Below are positions 51,617 through 61,800 of a stretch of DNA of 64,000 nucleotides, one piece after another (the first letter of the stretch is position 1; every line of letters begins with the position of its first letter). The stretch comes from Pacificispira sp033344895. GTDB taxonomy: Bacteria > Pseudomonadota > Alphaproteobacteria > UBA8366 > Aestuariispiraceae. Location of the stretch: positions 930,001 to 994,000 of the forward strand of contig OZ245920.1 of the NCBI GenBank assembly GCA_965229685.1, read 5' to 3'. Under the pieces are notes generated by a model that saw only the letters and a program-made list of their open reading frames with translations, made no database searches and was not told the DNA's origin. Made by a program: the position numbers and the translations under genes.

Positions 51617-52567
51617 ATGACGGCGACGAGACGGAAACTCACGATTCGACTGGCGGGGCCCCGCGGTTTCTGTGCCGGTGTGGACCGTGCGATTCTGATC
51701 GTCGAGAAAGCCCTGGAGAAGTTCGGGGCGCCGGTCTACGTGCGCCACGAGATTGTCCATAACAAGTTCGTGGTCGAATCCCTGCAGGCAAAAGGCGCGG
51801 TTTTCGTGGAGGAACTGGACGAGGCGCCGACGGACAGACCCATCGTTTTTTCGGCGCACGGTGTTCCGAAATCCGTGCCGGCGGATGCCGAGGCGCGCCA
51901 GATGATTTATGTCGATGCGACCTGCCCCCTGGTCAGCAAGGTTCATCGTGAGGTGGAACGCCATCACCGGGCCGACCATACCGTGGTGCTGATCGGCCAT
52001 GCCGGGCATCCGGAAGTCATCGGCACGATGGGGCAGGTGCCCGAGGGCCGCATCGTACTGGTTGAAACGGTCGATGACGTCGCCGGATTGGATTTTCCGG
52101 AGGACACGCCCCTGGCCTACGCCACGCAGACGACGCTGTCGGTCGACGATACGGCGGCCATCGTGGATGCGCTGCGGGCCCGCTTTCCGCAGATATCCGG
52201 CCCCAAGCGCGAGGATATCTGTTACGCCACGACGAACCGCCAGGCTGCGGTTCGGGCTTTGGCCGCGGAATCGGATGCCGTTCTGGTGATTGGGGCCCCG
52301 AATTCGTCGAATTCCCGACGCCTGGTGGAAGTGGCCCGCGTCGCCGGATGTCCGAAGGCAACCCTGGTGCAGCGGGCGACGGATATCGATTGGTCATGGA
52401 TGCAGGGCGTGCGGAATCTGGGCATATCCGCGGGTGCGTCTGCACCGGAGGTGCTTGTCGACGAGGTGATCGCGGCGTGCAGGGAGCATTTTGACGTGAC
52501 CCTGGGCGAGGTGATTGTCGCCGAGGAGGATGTCGAATTCAAACTGCCCCGCCTGCTGGCGAGTTGA
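51617..52567 (+). CDS. ispH: 4-hydroxy-3-methylbut-2-enyl diphosphate reductase
   Basis: 316 residues. The three cluster Cys are in LAGPRGFCAGVDRAI, YVDATCPLVSKV and EDICYATTNRQ, with FSAHGVPKSV and IGHAGHPEVIGTMG between. IspH makes IPP and DMAPP in the last MEP-pathway step using an iron-sulfur cluster. The ATG 51617 is chosen; the frame is open to another ATG at 51566. thrB and rnhA follow closely in the same direction. Confidence 0.93.
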   Translation: MTATRRKLTIRLAGPRGFCAGVDRAILIVEKALEKFGAPVYVRHEIVHNKFVVESLQAKGAVFVEELDEAPTDRPIVFSAHGVPKSVPADAEARQMIYVDATCPLVSKVHREVERHHRADHTVVLIGHAGHPEVIGTMGQVPEGRIVLVETVDDVAGLDFPEDTPLAYATQTTLSVDDTAAIVDALRARFPQISGPKREDICYATTNRQAAVRALAAESDAVLVIGAPNSSNSRRLVEVARVAGCPKATLVQRATDIDWSWMQGVRNLGISAGASAPEVLVDEVIAACREHFDVTLGEVIVAEEDVEFKLPRLLAS

Positions 52568-52585
52568 GCGGAGACGGTTTGTAGC

Positions 52586-53554
52586 ATGGCTGTTTATACG
52601 GATGTATCCGACGAGGAGATGTCGGCCTTCGTCGCCGATTACAAGATCGGCGATCTGGTATCGGCGAAGGGAATTGCCGAAGGGGTGGAAAACTCCAACT
52701 ACCTGATCCGGACGACCCAGGACACCTACATCCTGACCCTCTACGAGAAGCGGGTGAAGCGCGAGGATCTGCCCTTTTTCATCGGCCTGATGAATCATTT
52801 GGCGGAAAAGGGGATTCCCTGTCCGCGGCCGATCGAGATGCCGGATGGCACCGCCTTGCGGGAACTGAACGGCCGTCCCGCCGCCGTCACCAGTTTCCTG
52901 GAGGGGATGTGGACGCGGCGCATCCGGCGCGAACATTGTGCCCAACTCGGTACGGCACTCGCGGGCTTTCACAAGGCCGGTGCCGATTTCGACATGACGC
53001 GGCGCAACGCGCTGACTGTCGGCGACTGGCGGCCCTTGTTCGAACTGTCCGAGGCGCGGGCGTCGGAAGTGCACGAGGATATGGCACCGCTGATCCGGGA
53101 CGAGCTGGATTTCCTCGAGGCGAACTGGCCAAAGGATCTGCCGGTCGGTGTGTGTCACGCGGATCTGTTTCCGGACAATGTCTTCTTCATCGGCGACCGT
53201 CTGTCCGGAGTGATCGATTTCTACTTCGCCTGCACCGATTTCCTGGCTTATGACCTGGCCATCTGCATGAATGCCTGGTGCTTCGAGCGGGATCGAAGCT
53301 TCAACGTGACCAAGGCGCGGGCATTTCTGTCGAACTATGCCGCCGACCGGGCGCTGACGGATGGCGAGTTCGCGGCGCTACCGGTCCTGGCGCGCGGGTC
53401 CGCCCTGCGCTTTCTGCTGACCCGCCTTTATGATTGGCTGAACTGCCCGCCGGGCGCTCTGGTCAGACCGCACGACCCGATGGAGTATTTTGACAAGCTG
53501 CGCTTTCACCGGACCGTCCGGGATCCGGCCGCCTATGGGTTGGACCGGTCATGA
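52586..53554 (+). CDS. thrB: Homoserine kinase (phosphotransferase type)
   Basis: 322 residues of the aminoglycoside-phosphotransferase fold, the alternative homoserine kinase of alphaproteobacteria. GIAEGVENSNYLIRTTQDTYILTLYE is the N-lobe, VCHADLFPDNVFF is the catalytic H-x-D-x4-N loop, and GVIDFYFACTDFLAYDLA the metal Asp. It phosphorylates homoserine towards threonine. It is followed by rnhA in a four-base overlap (ATGA). Confidence 0.9.
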   Translation: MAVYTDVSDEEMSAFVADYKIGDLVSAKGIAEGVENSNYLIRTTQDTYILTLYEKRVKREDLPFFIGLMNHLAEKGIPCPRPIEMPDGTALRELNGRPAAVTSFLEGMWTRRIRREHCAQLGTALAGFHKAGADFDMTRRNALTVGDWRPLFELSEARASEVHEDMAPLIRDELDFLEANWPKDLPVGVCHADLFPDNVFFIGDRLSGVIDFYFACTDFLAYDLAICMNAWCFERDRSFNVTKARAFLSNYAADRALTDGEFAALPVLARGSALRFLLTRLYDWLNCPPGALVRPHDPMEYFDKLRFHRTVRDPAAYGLDRS

Positions 53555-53991
53555 GCGACGCAAAGACGGTGGAAATCTTCACGGACGGTGCCTGCAGCGG
53601 CAATCCCGGCCCCGGAGGCTGGGGTGCAGTTCTGCGCTGGGGCGATACCGAGCGGGAACTGAGCGGCGGCGAAGCCGAAACGACCAACAACCGCATGGAG
53701 TTGATGGCGGCGATTGCGTCCCTGGAAGCCCTCAAGCGCCCTGTTCGGGTCCGGATCACCACGGACAGCACCTATGTTCGCGACGGGATCACCAAATGGA
53801 TCCACGGCTGGAAGCGCAATGGCTGGAAGACAGCGGCGAAGAAGCCGGTGAAGAATGCGGATCTGTGGCAGCGACTGGAGGCCGCCGCCGCGCGGCATCA
53901 GGTCGAATGGGACTGGGTCAAGGGGCATGCCGGCCATCCCGAGAACGAGCGGGCCGACGAATTGGCGCGCCAGGCCGTGCCGGGGCGTTAG
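53551..53991 (+). CDS. rnhA: Ribonuclease HI
   Basis: 146 residues. The acidic catalytic residues are all visible: FTDGACSGNPGPGGWG (Asp), NNRMELMAAI (Glu), ITTDSTYVRDGI (Asp) and NERADELAR (Asp), with GWKRNGWKTAAKKPVKNADLW as the substrate-binding basic protrusion. It removes RNA from RNA-DNA hybrids. The start overlaps the thrB stop. Confidence 0.95.
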   Translation: MSDAKTVEIFTDGACSGNPGPGGWGAVLRWGDTERELSGGEAETTNNRMELMAAIASLEALKRPVRVRITTDSTYVRDGITKWIHGWKRNGWKTAAKKPVKNADLWQRLEAAAARHQVEWDWVKGHAGHPENERADELARQAVPGR

Positions 53992-54013
53992 ACGACGATA
54001 GACGAGACAAGCC

Positions 54014-54649
54014 ATGCTGCTGCCGGATATCCAGACCTTCATGATTTTCGCGGCGGCATCGCTTGCACTCTACGTCGCGCCAGGACCGGATATGATCCTG
54101 ATTGCCTCCCGCTCGATGGGCGGTGGATTTCGTGCCGGCTTGTGTGCGGCCGTTGGTGTCAATCTGGGGATCACCATCCATATGCTCGCCGCGGCTTTCG
54201 GACTCGCGGCCCTGCTGACGGCGGAACCGGAGATTTTCAGGATGCTGACCTGGATCGGGGCCGCCTATCTGGCCTATTTAGGTTTCCGGGCGATCCTGAC
54301 CGCACGGAAGCGTATCGCCGTCGAGGCACAACGTCCGTCCCGGGCCGTTGCGATGATCCGCCAGGGACTGCTGGTGAACCTGCTCAACCCGAAGATCGCC
54401 GTTTTCTTCCTGGCCTTCCTGCCGCAGTTCGCCGATCCGTCGCGCGGTGATCCGACGCTTCAGATTCTGTTCTTCGGTGCGCTGTTCAATGCGGGCGGCT
54501 TTCTGTTCGTGATCGGACTTGTGGTGATTTTCAGCCGTATCGGCCCGTGGATCAGATCCCGCCCTGCGATCTGGCGCTGGCAGCAGATATTGTCCGGCTC
54601 CGTCCTGCTTGGACTGGCTGTCAACCTGGCCTTGCCGGAGCGGCGTTAG
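54014..54649 (+). CDS. LysE/RhtB-family amino acid exporter (second copy)
   Basis: 211 residues with six hydrophobic segments. ASLALYVAPGPDMILIASRSMGGGF has the P-G-P-D motif of the family, and RQGLLVNLLNPKIAVFFLAFLPQFA the conserved N-P-K. It may export threonine or homoserine since thrB lies two genes upstream, but that is only context. It ends at a strong terminator. Confidence 0.85.
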   Translation: MLLPDIQTFMIFAAASLALYVAPGPDMILIASRSMGGGFRAGLCAAVGVNLGITIHMLAAAFGLAALLTAEPEIFRMLTWIGAAYLAYLGFRAILTARKRIAVEAQRPSRAVAMIRQGLLVNLLNPKIAVFFLAFLPQFADPSRGDPTLQILFFGALFNAGGFLFVIGLVVIFSRIGPWIRSRPAIWRWQQILSGSVLLGLAVNLALPERR

Positions 54650-54658
54650 AGACAGAAA

Positions 54659-54690
54659 CCCGCCCCCTGCCGATGGCAGGGGGCGGGCGT
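54659..54690. terminator. Bidirectional terminator
   Basis: A perfect 13-bp GC stem (cccgccccctgcc / ggcagggggcggg) with loop gat. On the plus strand cgtcttctt follows; on the minus strand tttctgtct follows, so it serves both the LysE gene and the chemoreceptor gene. Confidence 0.8.
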
Positions 54691-54694
54691 CTTC

Positions 54695-56773
54695 TTAGGC
54701 GTCTGCTACGATGCGGCGTAGGGCCTTGTTCAGTTCCTCGACACCGGATGCGGCGCGGGTGGCCCCTTCCTTGACGCGGGCGGACAGGCTGCCGACATGT
54801 GTCGACACGCTGGACACTTCGGAGATTTCCCCGGTGACCTGCTTGTTTCCGTCCGCCGCGGTGCGGACATGCGAAATGATGTCGCTTGCCGCCTCGGCCC
54901 GTTGCTGGACCGTCAGGGAAATGCTGTCCGCAATCTCCGCCATTTCCAGAATCTGTTCGGTCACCGCGTTGATTTCGGACACCGCCTTTTCGGTCCGGGA
55001 CTGAACCTGGCCGATGCGGTCTGCGATTTCGCCGGTAGCCTGACCGGTTCGGGTCGCAAGCGACTTCACCTCGCTGGCGACGACCGCGAACCCTTTTCCG
55101 GATTCCCCGGCTCGCGCCGCCTCGATGGTGGCATTGAGCGCCAGCATGTTGGTCTGCTCAGCGATTTCGCGGATCAGTACCACGACCTCGCCGATCTTCT
55201 TGGCGTCCTCCGCCAGGGACTGGATCGACGTGGCGGCGTCCTTTGCCGCGTTGGACACCCGGTCGGTCGCCTGACCGGAACGGCCCGCCATCTCGCGCAC
55301 TTCTTCAAAGGAATGCACGACTTCTTCGGTAAGGCCGACGACGGCTTCCGTGCTTTCCGCCGCGGCGCGTGACGCATCCGCGACCTGATTGGCGCGGCTG
55401 GTCGCGTCCTCGGCGGAACGGGCCATGTCGTCCGCGACCTCCAGCAGGGTCTGCATGCTGGCCTGGACATCCGCGACGGTGCTGTCGGATTCCGAATTCA
55501 GGCGATCCGCCATCTTGCGCAGGCGTTCCTGAATTTCCCTTCGCCGCTGCTCTGCCTTGGCGTCTTCTTCGGCGCGCAGGGTTTCCAGTTCCATCCGGCT
55601 GGCGCGAAGTTCGACCAGCGCGGCGGCCATGTCGCCCATTTCATCCCGGCCGGCTGTCGGAATGTCGACATCGGTTTCGCCGTTGCCGATCCGGACCATC
55701 GTGTCGGCCATTCGCTTCAGCGGCCGAAAGACAACCATCTTGAGTAACGCGAAGGCCACGACCCAGAGCACCAGAAGGACGCCGACGATCACGATGATCG
55801 AATTGATCCGCGTCTTGTCGACGGCGTTGAAGAATTCGGTCAGGTCCCGTGTCAGTTCCGCCCGTGCCCAGACGCCGCCGGTGGAATCGGGAATTTCGAC
55901 GAGGACGGACGTCGCATCGGTGGTTGCAGCCGTATCGGCATTCCCAGCCTCTGCATCCGCCGAGGGATCGCTGTCGGCTTCTTCGCCAGCCGCCGCTTCC
56001 GAGGAAGCTGTTTCCGCCTCGGCGTCATCGACGGGGCCGGGCAGTGCCAATGCATCATCCAGAATGACGGCACCGCTGCCGTCGAACAGACGTACATGGC
56101 CGCCGACGGCACCGGCAATCCCTTCCAGCGCCAGTGTCGGGTCGGTGACGATTTCCAGGAAGGCACTGGCCTTGAAACCGCCGATCGGGGCGATGGTGCT
56201 GTGCAGGGGACGTCCCGTCTCATTGCTCCACAGATAGGTCGAAACCTTGCGCATCTCGCCCTTGTCGCGGGCCGCCAGGACGTCCCGGATCTGCTGGTTG
56301 GTGATTACGGAATCCTGTGTCCCCTTCTCCGAATAGGCGATGGGCTGCATGTCGGTCGACAATATCGTGACGCTGACGAGATTGACTTGGCCCTGAGCCA
56401 CCAGCGCGTCGCTGTGAAACGCGTCGGATTCGATTACCATGCGGGGAACGTCATCCTCCTTGAACGCCTGGTTCAAGGTCGGTGTGCGCGCCCAGGCGCT
56501 GGTTATGGAAGACATTTCCTTGGAATAGGCGCCATTGATACGATCAAAGATGAGAATGCCGAGGGTTTCGCCGGACGTGTTGCGCAGCATTTCGATCGCC
56601 TGCCTGCTGGAAGCATTGGTGCTCCATAGGGTTGCGGCGGCGCTGGCGATGCTGACCAGAATGCCGACGGCGATCAGAACCGTCCGAATTGTTAAGTAAC
56701 TTCTCAGTCCCGCGGAGCTTTTTTCTGGGTCCGTCACGAAATCCGTGTCGGCCGTTACGCTGCTTACGGACAT
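54695..56773 (-). CDS. Methyl-accepting chemotaxis protein
   Basis: 692 residues. Transmembrane helices at about 30-50 and 322-345 enclose a periplasmic sensor domain; a HAMP domain (FRPLKRMADTMVRIGNGETDVDIP) follows, then a long signalling coiled coil with the hairpin tip EIAEQTNMLALNATIEAARAGESGKGFAVVASEVKSLA. Between residues 246 and 289 the sensor domain carries an Ala/Asp/Glu-rich, Thr-containing stretch absent from ordinary receptors. The C-terminus lacks an NWETF-type tether. It should signal to CheA/CheW, none of which is in this window. Confidence 0.9.
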   Translation of the reverse strand: MSVSSVTADTDFVTDPEKSSAGLRSYLTIRTVLIAVGILVSIASAAATLWSTNASSRQAIEMLRNTSGETLGILIFDRINGAYSKEMSSITSAWARTPTLNQAFKEDDVPRMVIESDAFHSDALVAQGQVNLVSVTILSTDMQPIAYSEKGTQDSVITNQQIRDVLAARDKGEMRKVSTYLWSNETGRPLHSTIAPIGGFKASAFLEIVTDPTLALEGIAGAVGGHVRLFDGSGAVILDDALALPGPVDDAEAETASSEAAAGEEADSDPSADAEAGNADTAATTDATSVLVEIPDSTGGVWARAELTRDLTEFFNAVDKTRINSIIVIVGVLLVLWVVAFALLKMVVFRPLKRMADTMVRIGNGETDVDIPTAGRDEMGDMAAALVELRASRMELETLRAEEDAKAEQRRREIQERLRKMADRLNSESDSTVADVQASMQTLLEVADDMARSAEDATSRANQVADASRAAAESTEAVVGLTEEVVHSFEEVREMAGRSGQATDRVSNAAKDAATSIQSLAEDAKKIGEVVVLIREIAEQTNMLALNATIEAARAGESGKGFAVVASEVKSLATRTGQATGEIADRIGQVQSRTEKAVSEINAVTEQILEMAEIADSISLTVQQRAEAASDIISHVRTAADGNKQVTGEISEVSSVSTHVGSLSARVKEGATRAASGVEELNKALRRIVADA

Positions 56774-56911
56774 TTGTATTTTCCCTGTTCAGGTATTCGG
56801 GTCCGATCAAGGGCCACCATCCACGACCCTCGTCTACCGGCATAATGCGGTTCTATTAATGTTCGGTAAAGACCACGGTAAAAGTGTAGGAATTCATTTA
56901 CCGAATGGCGG

Positions 56912-57337
56912 TCAGAGGCGGGACCGGGCCTCAACCTTGATGCGGTCGACCATGGCCACGAAGCCGTTACGCCGGTTCGGCGACAGATGGCTCTCCAGAC
57001 CGAGACGACGAAGCGCCTCCGTCGCGTCCAGATCTTCGATCTCCTTCGGCGGCCGGCCGGAATAGAGTTCAAGCAGGACGGCGATCAGCCCTTTTACAAT
57101 GAAGGCATCGCTGTCCGCCCGGAAATGCAGGACCGGTGGGGCGGTGGACTTGTCTTCCTGACAGGTCATCCAGACCTGGGACATGCAACCACGGACCTTG
57201 TTTTCCTCGGTCTTCTCGGCTGCAGGCATTTCAGGCAGCTTCTTGCCCAGATCGACGATGTAGCGATAGCGCTCTTCCCAGTCCTCGAAGAGTTCGAAAT
57301 CTTCCACCAGATCGTCGATCGTGCGCGCCATGGCCAC
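56912..57337 (-). CDS. sufE: Cysteine desulfuration protein SufE
   Basis: 141 residues. FEDWEERYRYIVDLGKKLPEMP and NKVRGCMSQVWM with the persulfide-accepting Cys are the family motifs; YSGRPPKEIEDLD follows. SufE takes sulfur from SufS for iron-sulfur cluster assembly. No other suf gene is in the window. Two in-frame ATGs (57337 and 57331) are equally plausible. Confidence 0.9.
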   Translation of the reverse strand: MAMARTIDDLVEDFELFEDWEERYRYIVDLGKKLPEMPAAEKTEENKVRGCMSQVWMTCQEDKSTAPPVLHFRADSDAFIVKGLIAVLLELYSGRPPKEIEDLDATEALRRLGLESHLSPNRRNGFVAMVDRIKVEARSRL

Positions 57338-57401
57338 CCCGGTTTTTCGATTGCCTCAGCGGGCGATATAGGCGTTTGGGCCCGAACGGTAAAGGGCGGG
57401 C

Positions 57402-58052
57402 CTAGTCGCGCCGGGACGGTGCAACATCAGCAAAGCGATAACCGCCCCGAATGTCGCCCATCCATGCCCACAGGATCAGAACCGGCGTCTCACCGGTCCA
57501 CATGGCATGGCGTGCCCCGGCCGGAATTGACAGGAACCGTCCGTTATCTGGACGGCAGGGTCTGCTCGGCGCCACATGATAGACGGCGTCGCCGGACAAC
57601 GGCAGATAGACTTCGTCCGCATCATGCGAATGGCCGGGATAGTGGGTCGCGCGGTCGACGATCATCAGACCCAGCATAAGACTGTCTGATGGAACGCGAT
57701 GTCCAGGGCCCACGATGGTGCTGAAGGCGTGGTGCCGGTTGTAACGGCCCAATGCCGGGTCGGAGGGGGCCCGGTGCCAGTTCAGATCGGCCTTCATGGC
57801 CGCGACGGCGCCGCGCAGATAGGCCGTTTCGGCAGGGCCACGGGAAAGGCAGCCGTCCAACTGCGCCACCATGGGTTGGCGGGAGGGGCGCCATCGTGCC
57901 CGGGCCGGTGAGAGCCGCGCAATCTCATCAATCAGGGTGCGACAGAGCCGGCCCCCATTGCGTCTTGCCGCTTCGGATACTGTTTCCAGAAAGGCATCTT
58001 CCGGCTGCGAAGGGCGTCCGGTTCGAGGGTCCAAATGCAGAGAACCGGGCAC
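57402..58052 (-). CDS. DMSP-lyase-like cupin (second copy)
   Basis: About 216 residues if started at the GTG 58050-58052 (ggaaag nine bases ahead); an ATG at 58128-58130 exists but its extension looks non-coding and has no ribosome-binding site. THYPGHSHDADEVYLPLSGD gives His143, Glu147 and Tyr149, and PAGARHAMWTGETP gives His182, the same H-x3-E-x-Y plus distal-His spacing as in DddQ and in the copy at 20015, to which it is otherwise dissimilar. Substrate unknown. Followed by sufE 64 bases on. Confidence 0.65.
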   Translation of the reverse strand: MPGSLHLDPRTGRPSQPEDAFLETVSEAARRNGGRLCRTLIDEIARLSPARARWRPSRQPMVAQLDGCLSRGPAETAYLRGAVAAMKADLNWHRAPSDPALGRYNRHHAFSTIVGPGHRVPSDSLMLGLMIVDRATHYPGHSHDADEVYLPLSGDAVYHVAPSRPCRPDNGRFLSIPAGARHAMWTGETPVLILWAWMGDIRGGYRFADVAPSRRD

Positions 58053-58290
58053 GTTCCGGGTCTTTCCTATCGTGTTTATGCCATGGACAGGGCGCCGGGC
58101 GCATCTGGAGGCGGGCGGCCCGAAAACCATGCTGTGTGATCATACGGAGGAGAATTATGCCGCCTTTCTCCGCAGCCACAAGACGGAGAAAACTTCCCGT
58201 TAACGGAGAATGATATGCGGTATCATAATATTTCTTGCGATCTAGAGGGGGTAAATCTATCTTATAAATTGTCTGAGAAGAGAAAAAGCC

Positions 58291-58821
58291 ATGAATCTGC
58301 CGCTCAGGTTGTGTGAGGTGATGGGGGACCTTCGTTCCGATTACGGACTGTCCGATATGGAGCAGCCACTGCTTCGGGAGGTCTTCGAAATCTGGTGCGG
58401 TCTGCGCGACGGCCGCCGCATTCCGCATGTCTCGGCGCTGGATCCTGTCCACTTTCTGCGCTTCAGCAGCAATCTTGTGGTTTGCGACGTTCTGGACGAC
58501 GGAGACGTTGAGTTTCGGATCGCCGGCGAATCCGTGACGTCGGTGCGCGGCGCGTCCCTGCGGGGATTGCGGATTTCCACAGTCACGAAACAGACGGGCA
58601 AGAACCCCTCCGTGCTTCAATTCCTAGACGCGGCCGAGCAGGTAATGCCCGCCTATTATGACGGGCCCGCCTATATATTCGACAAGACCTTCCTGCGTTG
58701 TCAGCGGATATTGCTGCCATTTGCGGATGAATCTGGCGCCTGCCGGAAGCTACTGGGCGTGCTGGTATTCGGTTCGGCTCTGTCGCCCGTCCCCGATGAC
58801 AATGCGACGCCGGTAAGCTGA
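58291..58821 (+). CDS. PAS_5-type protein
   Basis: 176 residues. LLREVFEIWCGLRDGRRIPHVSALDPVHFLRFSSNLVVCDVL and VEFRIAGESVTSVRGASLRGL are the PAS_5 strands, and LLPFADESGACRKLLGVLVFGSAL the last. A stand-alone sensor without an output domain. The ribosome-binding site (agagaaaaag) is acceptable. The intergenic stretch before it (58131-58290) is AT-rich and otherwise empty. Confidence 0.7.
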   Translation: MNLPLRLCEVMGDLRSDYGLSDMEQPLLREVFEIWCGLRDGRRIPHVSALDPVHFLRFSSNLVVCDVLDDGDVEFRIAGESVTSVRGASLRGLRISTVTKQTGKNPSVLQFLDAAEQVMPAYYDGPAYIFDKTFLRCQRILLPFADESGACRKLLGVLVFGSALSPVPDDNATPVS

Positions 58822-58847
58822 CAGCGCGAAAGAGGTTTCTCGCGACC

Positions 58848-61800
58848 TCAATTGCCGTGTTGTTCGTTGGTGGAATCCCGATTGGCGTCGGTTTCCTGCG
58901 GCGCGCCTCCTCCCTCGAAGACCTTACGAAGGAAGCCCGGCGCGATGACCGATAGCGGGTTTACCGACACGCTGGGATCTTCCGCCGGTCCGGACATCGA
59001 ATAGGCCGCGCCGATCAGACCATCGCCGACCAGCATGTCGATAATCGGTATCTGTCCCAGTGTCTGGGAGAAGATTCCGGAAACGGCCACATCGCCGTTC
59101 AGGTTGATCGTGTCCTGAAGCCTGTCGACCGACCCTTGAAAGGTAATGCCGATCGAACTGCCGCGGGCTGCGCCGTCGGATATCTCAATCACTTCGTCGG
59201 ATATGCTGAACCCAGCGGATAATGAATTGAAACTGATCCCGTCCTGGCTCAGGGCAGACAGGATTCCAGTTACCGAAATCACCTCCAGCAGCTTGGCCAG
59301 TCGGGGGGCCTCACGGACCTTGAAGTCGCGAATGTCGATCTTTCCCTTCAGCGGCGCATCGGGCCCGTCGCTGAAACCCGTGATCTGCAGGGTGCCGCCT
59401 TCCAGACGCCCGGTGACATCCGCGATGGCCAGTGCCAAACCTGTATCCTCCGCCAGGACGGTCAGGTTCTTTCCGCCCTTTTCGTTCGGCACGTAGTCGA
59501 CATCGATCCGGCGTCCTTCTCCGACGAAGCCGGTCAGGGTCAGCAGGTCGATCTGATCGCCGCTGACACTAAGGCTTAAATCCGCATCGCGAATGTCGCG
59601 TTCATGGCCGGCTGTCATGCGCTGGAACCGGCCGGAGAACTCTACCTTCGGAGTCAGAACCTCTTCTTTTGCTTCCGGGTCTTCGTCTTCCTCCAGGAAC
59701 GGACCGATATCCAGTTGCGGGCCGGACAGGGTGACCCGATAGATGTCGCCGACTTTTCCCAGAGTTCCCGAAACATCGGTGGCGCCCAGCTTTACCCGGT
59801 TGAACCGGGCCGCGGACACGTCGTTCAGCCCCTCCGCCAATTCGACACTGGCGTCGATCCGATGATGATCCTTGCCGTCCAGAACCAGTGTTTCGATCCG
59901 CGCGGTTCCGTCCTGCCGGAACAGGGCCTGCAGGAAGAGGTCGCTCGGCCGGCCGCTTTCCTTCGTCCAGCCGAGATCCGCAATGGTCAGCTCCGCTTCG
60001 GAGAGGTTTGCCGTCAGGGCCAGGCTGCCGTCACCGGATCGGTACTCGGCATAATTCACGCCGATACCGACACGACCGGCAGCATAGTCACCGAGCGGCA
60101 GGCCGAAGCGTTCTAGCTCTTTGAGGTCGGTAATGCTCGTTACCGAAAGATACCTCAGCCGGTCGCCGACGCCGCTGAAGTTCTCACGCCAGACGGCTGA
60201 GGCAGGGACGCCGTCGACTTGGACATTCCCTGTGACGTCAAGGCGTCCGGGCACCAGGGCCAGGCGCGCCTCTTCGGCGGTTATGGTCGCGTCCAGATCG
60301 TCCCGACGCATGGACAGATCGCTCAGCAGCGCATCAGCCTCATACTCGACTTCGTCCGCTTTCAGATCGGCAAGCAACGGGAACCTGAAGCGGACCTGGG
60401 TTTTCGCGTCGCCCTGAATGCCGCCGGCGTCCAGTCCGATCTGCGAGATGAAGTTAAACGGCTCGGTATCCAACAGGTTCAGAGCGGTGGACAGCGGCGT
60501 GTCGATGTTGAGGGCAATGTCGATCTTCTCCTGATCGGTATCGAGATCAGTAATCTCGATCCGCCCTCCTGACAGCGTAGCATCGTTCACGGTGCCGCTT
60601 TCCACATCGATATCGAAACGCGTTGGACCGAAAGTGGCCAATCCGTCGACCCCGATCACCGGCTCCAGGGGACGCAGATAATGGACCTCGCCGTCCAGCA
60701 GACGGATGCTGCCGGATAGTGATGCGAGTTCCAGCCTGTTCGGATCGAAGTCCGGCAGATGCGCCTTCAGTGCGATACCGGCCTGGGGTACATTGCCTTT
60801 GGGAATGTTCTCCAGCACCCATTCGCGCGGATTGGGCGCGAGGTCGGCCGGCCAGAACTCCGAAAGTTGTCCCATTTCCAGATCGAGCGCGAGGCCATTC
60901 ACCGAGATATCCGCCCCGGCTTCCGTCGGTGTCACGATTGCGCTGGCGGTAAGCGACGGATTGTCGAAATCGAGAAACAGTTCCTCCAGAACAATCGGTT
61001 CGTCCGGCCCACCGGAGCGTACGGCGATCCGGCCACGTTTCAGCGGTGGCAGGGCGAAGGTCTCCGGCACCGTGATGCTGCCCTCGCCAAATGTCGCATT
61101 CAGGCTGCTCGATCGCAGTTCACCATCAGGACCGATGGCGAATCTTATTGCTCCATCCAGCGTGACATCGGTGCCGGTAAGCATGCCGAGGGCCGGCGCC
61201 GTCTGGGCCGCGACCTTTGGATTCACTCCGGAGAACTCGAGCGTTCCTGCAAGGTCCTCGTTCGAATCATCGTCCAGCGGCGTTTCGGCATTCAGGGCGA
61301 AGGATCCGATTTCGGACGTCAGTTCCGCAATCAGGAAACGTGGCGTTCCGTTAGGTGCGATTGATGCCTGAACAGTGCCCGTGATCGGAACGCGCGGAAG
61401 ATAGGATACGGCCGTTTCCGCATCGTAAAGCCCACCGAGCCAGACCGCTGTATCGAAGGCGTCAAACTCGGCCTGCAGATCCGCCTGCGGCAGAGCGGTG
61501 CCGATCTCGGCGGTTACGTCGACATTGCCGGCCGCGCTCTGGAGGTCGGCGCTGACGCGTTTCAGATTGCCGTCCAGATCAAAGGACGCACCCGCCGAAC
61601 CGCTGATCGTCAGATCGGGCAGGTAGAACACGAGGTCGGGCACATAGCGTATGGGAAGATCGGTATCCAGCGTATCGAAATTGACCGTGAAATCGATGCG
61701 ATCGATGACAGGCAGCACCCGCAGCGTGGCACCGATCAGGGCATTTTCAGTCGGCGTTTCAAGCGATCCGATCAGGCGGGCATTCAGGCCGTCTTCGGAA

